Positions 30,809 through 36,150 of a DNA stretch of 36,150 nucleotides are shown in pieces; within the stretch, counting starts at the first letter, position 1; each line of letters starts with the position of its first letter. Location: positions 1 through 36,150 of the forward strand of contig CAKKRM010000023.1 of the NCBI GenBank assembly GCA_919902735.1. Direction: 5' to 3'. The DNA is from Anaerolineales bacterium. GTDB taxonomy: Bacteria; Chloroflexota; Anaerolineae; Anaerolineales; Villigracilaceae. The notes under the pieces were generated by a model. That model did no database searches and had not been told where the DNA came from. It worked only from the letters and a program-made list of their open reading frames with translations. Both the position numbers and the translations under genes were made by a program.

Positions 30809-32686
30809 CTACGATTTTCTCTTCAACGCGTCTTTCAATTCTTCGCGTCTTTGTTTGTAGGCCGGGTCAGAGAGTTTGCCGGCGCGGTGCAGTTCGTCGA
30901 TGGCGATAATGGCATCCATGATGGATTCGGTATCTTCAAATTCATCATCTTCCTCTTCGGTCTCTTCCTCTTTTTTGTTGTCACGCATATATATCCACAC
31001 CCCGGCGAGGATGAGCACAAGGCCGAGGCCGCCAATGCCGATCAGCAGGTTTTTATTTTGAGTGACATCGGGGGCGACTGCCGTATTATCCTTTGGCGCG
31101 CCTGTGAGTGTGAAGCCCAGGCTTTCGCCTGCTTTCAGGGCGCTGGCAGAATAGACATGGAAGTTGGTGGTCTGTAAAGTTTGAATGCCTTCATCGGTGA
31201 GGGCTGCGCCTTGCGCTTCCACGCCTTCGGGCAGGAAGAGCGACAACCTGCCGATGGAAAGCAAGACAGGCTGGGAGATGGCGATCTCTTTTGCCTTGGG
31301 AATGGAAGCGAATGCGATCAAGCTGTAGGCTGTTTCGCTGGGCGGCATGGCAAAGCCATCCGCAGTGGGGACGAAGGCGGCGCTGTCCTGGCCGGCCTCG
31401 TAGCCAAGGCCTTCGACGCCTTCGGGGAAGGCGATGAACGGCACTTTTTGCTCATCGCCCATTTTTATGAGGATGGTTTTATCGCCAGGGTTGGAGATGT
31501 TGTAGACTGCAAAAATTTGAGCGATATCTTCGGTTGCGAAATCGAAGTAGATTTGCACGGAATCAATTTTCAATGCGCTGTAATCTTCGGTGGTGGAATA
31601 GACAATGATATCGGGCAGAACCAGTTCAGTGGTTTCGGCCGGCACAACGGCAAACTCGGTCTGGTAGCTCAAACCATCCACTTCAACTTCGGCCAGGTAG
31701 ATTTGGTTTTCGACGATTCCAACATCCACGAAAGCGTACGTCCCATCGGCGTTGACCGTTCCTTCGAGGGTGAGAATTTCCTGCGGGCCGGCGGCTGGGT
31801 CAGCGCCGTGGTCGAAGCCGCGCAAGGTGATTTTGAGATCGGATGGGAAATCCTGGCCTGTGCGGTTCTCGATGAGACCGTTGACTTTGCCCGCGCTGGC
31901 GGCGACAGGTTCGATAGTCGCTTCAGGCGTGACTTGGGCTTGGGCCGTACCATCGAGCGGCGTTGCCTCGGCTGATGGAGTTCCCGCCCCTGCCACAGCG
32001 GCGATGGGTGTCTCAGTAGCAGAGTCAACTACGGGCGCGGGGGGAGGCGCAAAGGTCAATGTGCGGATGTAGGCGGCGAGTTCGGTAAATCCGCCCTCTG
32101 TCATTTTGGATTCCAACGCGGGGAAGTCGGAAGTCCCATCGTGGAGCAATTGCGCGAGTTCCATGTTGGAGATCGAAGCCATCCGCTTTTGGTCGCGGAA
32201 TATTTCGGCAGGGCAATCAACACAAAAATTCTCGTATAATTCCTGGCCCCTTTTCAAATCCTTTTCAGTAACGTGCAATGTGAGTGCGTAGGCCACCACA
32301 TCCCAGCGTTCCTGCTCGTTGAGGCTGACGAAGGGCGGCATGAAGCGGTCGAGGTTGCCTTGCGTGACGGTGGTATACCATTTTGCAGGGGATGCTGTGC
32401 TTGCGGTTTCGGGCAGGCCCAGGGCGGCAACGGTGACAGGAAGCTGTTTGCCATCGGGGCCATCGCCGAGACCTGTGCCGCCATGGCAGGGCGCGCATTT
32501 TTCTGTGTAGATGATTTTGCCGTTTGCAATGTCTGGCGCGCTGGCTGGGTAAAGCGGGCCAAGCGTGGGCGCAGGGGTGGGCGGCACGTAATTCGGCGGG
32601 GGAGTGACATCCGCCGCGAGGGTGAAGTTACATGCGGCAAGGAATGCGGCGCTGATCGCTAAAATAAAGATGTGACGTATTTTCAT
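30809..32686 (-). CDS. Cytochrome c domain lipoprotein with membrane-anchored C-terminus
   Basis: The 625-residue protein has a lipoprotein signal (hydrophobic start, LAAC with C19) and a cytochrome c domain with C64-AP-C67-H68 and a candidate axial Met (M116 in RFMPPF). A second similar segment follows, but its motif is C155-VD-C158-P, without the haem His. About 350 residues of beta-rich, carboxypeptidase-regulatory-like sequence come next. A transmembrane helix at about 547-567 and an acidic then basic cytoplasmic tail close the protein. The position inside the ccm operon suggests an electron carrier or haem-handling client. GAGGA precedes the ATG. It is not a named Ccm component. Confidence 0.8.
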   Translation of the reverse strand: MKIRHIFILAISAAFLAACNFTLAADVTPPPNYVPPTPAPTLGPLYPASAPDIANGKIIYTEKCAPCHGGTGLGDGPDGKQLPVTVAALGLPETASTASPAKWYTTVTQGNLDRFMPPFVSLNEQERWDVVAYALTLHVTEKDLKRGQELYENFCVDCPAEIFRDQKRMASISNMELAQLLHDGTSDFPALESKMTEGGFTELAAYIRTLTFAPPPAPVVDSATETPIAAVAGAGTPSAEATPLDGTAQAQVTPEATIEPVAASAGKVNGLIENRTGQDFPSDLKITLRGFDHGADPAAGPQEILTLEGTVNADGTYAFVDVGIVENQIYLAEVEVDGLSYQTEFAVVPAETTELVLPDIIVYSTTEDYSALKIDSVQIYFDFATEDIAQIFAVYNISNPGDKTILIKMGDEQKVPFIAFPEGVEGLGYEAGQDSAAFVPTADGFAMPPSETAYSLIAFASIPKAKEIAISQPVLLSIGRLSLFLPEGVEAQGAALTDEGIQTLQTTNFHVYSASALKAGESLGFTLTGAPKDNTAVAPDVTQNKNLLIGIGGLGLVLILAGVWIYMRDNKKEEETEEEDDEFEDTESIMDAIIAIDELHRAGKLSDPAYKQRREELKDALKRKS

Positions 32687-32705
32687 GAGTTCCTCAGAGG
32701 GAGCT

Positions 32706-32775
32706 ATTAGTTTTTAGCTGTTAGCGATTAGCTTGTAGCTAACTGCCAAACGCTAAACGCTAAATTGCGAATTAC
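32706..32775. repeat. Bipartite 7-bp array across the zinc-ribbon gene stop
   Basis: Ten units: ATTAGTT, TTTAGCT, GTTAGCG, ATTAGCT, TGTAGCT, AACTGCC, AAACGCT, AAACGCT, AAATTGC, GAATTAC. The TTAGC half is inverted relative to the GCTAA half. The last unit includes the stop codon of the zinc-ribbon gene. Confidence 0.75.
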
Positions 32776-33281
32776 TTCAAAGCCTTCCCGCAGGATGGGC
32801 AGAATTTATCGGTAACCAGAACAGGCTTGCCGCATTTTGGGCAGAAGCCCGCAGATTTGCTTTTGTGCTGTTTGCGCCGCGCCGCGATCATCGATTCGAG
32901 ATCGTCGTCGCTTAATTCCGCGGCCTGCTCGGAAGAGTCTGCGCGTTTTGCGGCGGCGGCTTTTTCGATGCGCCCTTCCGCATTGTTGGCTGAAGTTGAA
33001 ACTGGCGCCAGCTCATCGAGGCTGCGGAGAATGTCCGCGCCTTTTTGCAGGAGCGCGGCGCGTTGGTCGGGATAATCTTCCGCGGGAATTTTCCCCAGTT
33101 TGAAATCGAAATCGAGTTCCTGCAGTGAGTTGATCACGCGGTCACGTTCCGCTTTCAACGCGGAGACCTCATGGGTTTCGCTGACGCGCGCGTATCGTCC
33201 GCGCGATGTGAATGGGGCATACAAATACACGCCGACGATCACAAGCACAGCCAGTACCAAAAATAGTGAGCCTAATTCCAT
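32772..33281 (-). CDS. CcmI-like membrane protein with C-terminal zinc ribbon
   Basis: The 169-residue protein has one N-terminal transmembrane helix (LGSLFLVLAVLVIVGVYLYA), a helical segment resembling the CcmI start (LKAERDRVINSLQELDFDFK, then KIPAEDYPDQRAALLQKG), a charged linker, and a zinc ribbon with C147, C150, C161 and C164 (CPKCGKP, CPSCGK). CcmI is an apocytochrome chaperone of system I; the zinc ribbon replaces its usual TPR part. The role here is inferred from position. It starts nine bases after the ccmG stop. Confidence 0.8.
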   Translation of the reverse strand: MELGSLFLVLAVLVIVGVYLYAPFTSRGRYARVSETHEVSALKAERDRVINSLQELDFDFKLGKIPAEDYPDQRAALLQKGADILRSLDELAPVSTSANNAEGRIEKAAAAKRADSSEQAAELSDDDLESMIAARRKQHKSKSAGFCPKCGKPVLVTDKFCPSCGKALK

Positions 33282-33290
33282 GTTTCCGCC

Positions 33291-33857
33291 TTATTGAAGT
33301 TTCTGATCAATGATCGATTTTATTTCATCCACCGAAAGGAACGGCCCGATCTTCACGTAATACAGCGCGCCGTTTTGGTCTATAAAATAAGTTTCAGGCA
33401 CGCCGCGAATGCGGAACAATTGCGAAATCTTTGTTCCCATATCGGGGCCGTTGAAAAAGGTAATGCCGAATTTTTTCAGGTACGCGCGCGCTTCGGGTTC
33501 CGTGTCCACATAATCTGCGCCGAGGAAAATCACCTTGCCGCTGGGTTCGTAGAACTTCCAGGCTTCTTCAAGTTCGGCGGCTTCCTGTTCGCAAGGCTTG
33601 CACCACGACGCCCAAAAATTCAACACCACGATCTTGCCTTGAAAATCCGAAAGCTTCACTTCGCTTTGGCCTTCGTATTCGTAGCCGCTGAAAAGCGGCA
33701 GCGTAAAATCGGGGATTTTATCGCCGGGCTGCACCGTCCCCTGCTGGCGCTTGCCGAGGATCACACCCACCAGCGCCAGCAAAGCCACCAGAAAAGCCCA
33801 AATCACAATTTGCACCCAGAGCGGCACGCCGCGTTTTTGTGGGGTTGTTTCAGTCAT
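33291..33857 (-). CDS. ccmG: Thiol-disulfide oxidoreductase CcmG/ResA-like
   Basis: This membrane-anchored thioredoxin-like protein keeps apocytochrome CxxCH thiols reduced. The 188-residue product has an N-terminal anchor (about 13-34), then the thioredoxin fold with IVVLNFWASWCKPCEQE (C86, C89) and the cis-Pro region RIRGVPETYFIDQNG. The ATG at 33857 with GGAG seven bases upstream is preferred over the TTG at 33869. It is situated between ccmH and the CcmI-like gene. Confidence 0.92.
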   Translation of the reverse strand: MTETTPQKRGVPLWVQIVIWAFLVALLALVGVILGKRQQGTVQPGDKIPDFTLPLFSGYEYEGQSEVKLSDFQGKIVVLNFWASWCKPCEQEAAELEEAWKFYEPSGKVIFLGADYVDTEPEARAYLKKFGITFFNGPDMGTKISQLFRIRGVPETYFIDQNGALYYVKIGPFLSVDEIKSIIDQKLQ

Positions 33858-33872
33858 AATATTCTCCAATGT

Positions 33873-33982
33873 CCCTCACCACTACCTCCTCTACCCTACG
33901 GGCACGATGTCCCGAAGGGAGAGGAGAACTCCCTTCCCCATCGGGGGAAGGGTTGGGGAAAGTGCCCGTTAGGGTATGAGGG
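33873..33982. repeat. CCCTCACC-type palindromic repeat between ccmH and ccmG
   Basis: Nested inverted arms: CCCTCA (33873-33878) with TGAGGG (33977-33982); CCCTACGGGCAC with GTGCCCGTTAGGG; and CTTCCCC with GGGGAAG at the centre. It fills almost the whole gap between the two genes and could form a long hairpin in the transcript. Repeats of this GC-rich kind are common between genes in many bacteria. Confidence 0.7.
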
Positions 33983-33986
33983 AAAT

Positions 33987-34478
33987 TTATTTTCTTTTCT
34001 TCAACTCTTCTTCGAGCCTGGCGACGTAATCGTCTTTTTCCGGGGATGACGCTGCGCCTCTTTCCCCGCCCACACCTGCCGCTTCGACTTTGGGTTTTGT
34101 CCACTCCCTGAAAGAGCGGAAGAGGAAGAACGCTCCCAAAAGGATAATGGCAGGCGGCAGGAGGTAGACCAGCCAGTTCAATCCTGCGCGCGGAGGTTCC
34201 GCCAGTACGCGCGCGCCGTAGTTATCCATAAAATATTGTTTGATCTCCGTTTCGGTCATACCCTGCGAAAGCTGCAAACGGATCAATTCCCGCCACTGAC
34301 GGCAGGCTTCCGTGGGACAAACATCCAGCGGCGTGTTTTCGCAAACGGGACAATACAACTGACTGGCAATCGCGTTCACTTCATCGTCCGTCGGCGTATC
34401 ATCCTGGGCGAGGGCAACGCCAGTAAACAAGCCCGCCAGTAGCAGCGCCAGCGTGAGTATTTGTAAAGTTTTTTTCAT
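33987..34478 (-). CDS. ccmH: Cytochrome c maturation protein CcmH
   Basis: CcmH is a thiol oxidoreductase of the haem lyase complex with CcmF. The 163-residue protein has a signal peptide (about 1-25, ending VALAQ), the redox pair C43 and C46 in LYCPVCENTPLDVC with further C54 and C59, and the family block LRL-like IRLQLSQGMTETEIKQYFMD, then YGARVL. One transmembrane helix follows (LVYLLPPAIILLGAFFLF) and a charged tail. GGAGA precedes the ATG. Confidence 0.94.
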   Translation of the reverse strand: MKKTLQILTLALLLAGLFTGVALAQDDTPTDDEVNAIASQLYCPVCENTPLDVCPTEACRQWRELIRLQLSQGMTETEIKQYFMDNYGARVLAEPPRAGLNWLVYLLPPAIILLGAFFLFRSFREWTKPKVEAAGVGGERGAASSPEKDDYVARLEEELKKRK

Positions 34479-34490
34479 TTCTTCTCCGTA

Positions 34491-34627
34491 AGGTTGAAGG
34501 TTACAGGTTATAAGTTACAGGTTGTAGGTTACAAGTTACAAGTTACAGGTTACAAGTTAGATGACCTTCAACCTTCAACTTTCAACTTTCAACCTTCAAC
34601 TTTCAACCTTCAACCTTTCAACCTTTC
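34491..34627. repeat. Long bipartite 7-bp array between ccmF and ccmH
   Basis: Ten units of the AGGTTAC/AAGTTAC type (34491-34560) are followed after three bases by nine units of the ACCTTCA/ACTTTCA type (34564-34627, one with an extra base). The two halves are roughly inverted (AAGGTTGAAGG against CCTTCAACCTT). The array touches the ccmF stop at one end and the ccmH ribosome binding site at the other. Confidence 0.85.
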
Positions 34628-36150
34628 TAATCCGCCGCGCTTGGTTGGCGATTGCTGCCCGTCACCTTGCGGTGTGCGGGTTCCTCTGCCGGGTCATTAT
34701 CGGGCCAGGCGGCGAAAATCACGCCAAGCAGGAAGAGCAAACTGCCGATCCATAACCAGTTGACCAGCGGGTTGACGTAAATTTTGAAGGTTGCGCCAAT
34801 GGATGAGACGGGCTGCCAGTCCACCAGCAGGATGTAGAGATCGTCCCTCAGAGTGGAGCGATTACCGGGGATGGTCATGTTTTGCTGGGAGTCGTAGTAA
34901 TAGTCAATGCGCGGGGTGAGCTGGCCGAGATAAATTCCATCCTCGTACACATCCACCACGGCGCGGGTGTAGTTCACGCCTTCGCCCTGGTTATCCCATG
35001 AGGCAAGCTCGCGGTACTCGACGGTATAGCCTGCAATTTCCAATTTTTCGCCTGCGGCCAGCGTTCCCTGTGTCTCTTGTTGGAAGATTTCAATGCCGAG
35101 AATGCCGATGGCCATCAACGCCATGCTGATGTGGATGATGTACCCTCCATAACGGCGGCGGTTGCGTCCCATCAAACGGGCGAGGGCAGTGAAGAAATTC
35201 TCCCCCTGTGTCTTTTGGCGCGCGCGCGCACCCCGCCAGAATTCATGCAAGGTGACGAGCACAATCAGCACGATCAGAAAGAAACCGATCAACGCGCCGA
35301 TATTTTGGGTATAGGTGAAGAACAAGGTAACGGTCACAACCACGGCGGCAATCGCAGATTTCCAGATCGCCTTGCCGAGAGTCTGCACGGTGGAGTGGCC
35401 CCAGGCTGAGAGCGGGGCAACCGCCATCAGGAAGAGCAGAGCCGAGAAGAGCGGGGATGTGGCGCGTTCATAAAACGGCGGGCCGACGGTCACTTTTTGG
35501 CCTGTGAAAAGTTCGGAGATGAGCGGGAATATCACGCCCCAGAAACAGACAACCAGAATGCTCATGAATAACAGGTTGTTGAGCAGAAAAAGCGCCTCGC
35601 GAGAGAGCATGGATTTCATTTCGGTTTCGGCTTGCAACTGCGGCCAACGCCAGATGACCAATGCCACCGAGACGATGAAGGTCAGCGAAACGAAGCCCAT
35701 GAAGAAGGGACCGATTGGGCTGTTCGCAAAAGCGTGGACGGAGGATAGCACGCCCGAACGAGTCAGGAAGGTTCCGAAGATGACCAGCGCATACGTGAGG
35801 ATGATGAGGATCATGTTCCACTGCTTGAGCAGGCCGCGCTTTTCCTGGATCATGACGGAATGTAAAAAGGCGGTGCCTGTCAGCCACGGCATGAAGGCCG
35901 CAATTTCTACGGGGTCCCAGCCCCAATAACCGCCCCAACCTAAAACATCATAGGCCCAGCGTCCGCCGAGCACAAGGCCAAAGGACAGGAATAACCACGC
36001 CCACAAAGACCAGCGGCGGGTGATGCGAATCCAGCGGTCATCGGTGCGGCCTGTGATGAGCGCGGCCATGGCGAAGGCGTAGGGAATCACGTAAGAGACG
36101 AAGCCAAGATAAAGCATAGGCGGGTGGATGACCATGCCCGGGTGGCGCAG
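34627..36150 (-). CDS. ccmF: Haem lyase CcmF (5' end beyond the window)
   Basis: CcmF, with CcmH, ligates haem to apocytochrome c. The visible part is the last ~507 codons; the frame is open to the window edge, reading LRHPGMVIHPPMLYLGFVSY. The tryptophan-rich haem motif is present (LGWGGYWGWDPVEIAAFMPW), as are TFLTRSGVLSSVHAFANS and a dozen or so hydrophobic segments. GGYIIHISMALMAIGILG near the C-terminal part is also typical. The N-terminal third lies off the window. It is the first visible gene of the leftward operon; ccmE was not seen and may lie upstream. Confidence 0.95.
   Translation of the reverse strand: MRHPGMVIHPPMLYLGFVSYVIPYAFAMAALITGRTDDRWIRITRRWSLWAWLFLSFGLVLGGRWAYDVLGWGGYWGWDPVEIAAFMPWLTGTAFLHSVMIQEKRGLLKQWNMILIILTYALVIFGTFLTRSGVLSSVHAFANSPIGPFFMGFVSLTFIVSVALVIWRWPQLQAETEMKSMLSREALFLLNNLLFMSILVVCFWGVIFPLISELFTGQKVTVGPPFYERATSPLFSALLFLMAVAPLSAWGHSTVQTLGKAIWKSAIAAVVVTVTLFFTYTQNIGALIGFFLIVLIVLVTLHEFWRGARARQKTQGENFFTALARLMGRNRRRYGGYIIHISMALMAIGILGIEIFQQETQGTLAAGEKLEIAGYTVEYRELASWDNQGEGVNYTRAVVDVYEDGIYLGQLTPRIDYYYDSQQNMTIPGNRSTLRDDLYILLVDWQPVSSIGATFKIYVNPLVNWLWIGSLLFLLGVIFAAWPDNDPAEEPAHRKVTGSNRQPSAAD

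Noticed and set aside
31181-31975. 264-codon open frame on the + strand
   Set aside because: It is a shadow of the cytochrome lipoprotein gene; the composition is Gly/Asp/Phe-rich without a recognisable fold.
33294-34049. 251-codon open frame on the + strand
   Set aside because: It is antisense to ccmG and runs through the CCCTCACC repeat; it has no coding character of its own.
34491-34627. Possible CRISPR-like array
   Set aside because: Units are 7 bases with no spacers, the halves are inverted and no cas gene is present.

Overview
The window looks like a chromosomal segment of a Chloroflexota bacterium, most likely of the Anaerolineae. This is inferred from the gene content (complete coproporphyrin-dependent haem pathway, system I cytochrome c maturation with a zinc-ribbon protein, DUF4491 membrane proteins) and from the abundance of short palindromic and 7-bp repeats between genes. 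No ribosomal RNA or other marker fixes the taxon.

Region 1 (1-11744, + strand) is a defence island built around a type I restriction-modification locus. It holds the C-terminal end of hsdM (broken or cut at the left edge), hsdS, an orphan copy of the hsdS 3' end, a membrane-anchored beta-propeller protein, a HigB toxin, a HigA-like antitoxin fused to an ImmA/IrrE metallopeptidase, a DUF262/HNH protein of the GmrSD type, hsdR and a YgjP/DUF45 metallopeptidase. From higB to the peptidase the genes are tightly spaced or overlapping and probably form one transcript. Restriction, modification-dependent nuclease and toxin-antitoxin functions are thus interleaved.

Region 2 (12075-23823, + strand) is one long, translationally coupled haem operon: hemA, hemC, hemD, hemB, a radical SAM/SPASM gene, hemQ (chdC), hemE, two small DUF4491-like membrane proteins, hemH (cpfC), hemY (cgoX), hemL and a small membrane protein with an internal repeat. 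Together these cover glutamyl-tRNA to haem b through coproporphyrin. A hairpin or operator-like inverted repeat lies just before hemA and a terminator-like hairpin follows the last gene.

Region 3 (23824-26300) is an accessory insertion-like stretch: a 32-codon ORF, a large serine recombinase, an orphan consensus promoter, a cluster of direct and inverted repeats, and a tRNA-Ser(GGA) on the - strand with its own promoter and terminator.

Region 4 (26337-36150, - strand) starts from the right with a cytochrome c maturation operon running leftward: ccmF (cut by the right edge), ccmH, ccmG, a CcmI-like zinc-ribbon protein, a cytochrome c lipoprotein, ccmA, ccmB, ccmC and ccmD. A secreted lytic-transglycosylase-like protein follows further left. 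The haem made by region 2 is the substrate that the region 4 proteins attach to apocytochromes.

The most unusual feature is a family of tandem 7-bp arrays. They sit at or across stop codons of many genes in regions 2 and 4, often flip strand halfway through, and in three cases lie inside coding sequences. In HemB and CcmA they encode almost the same peptide (ITNYQSxIT).
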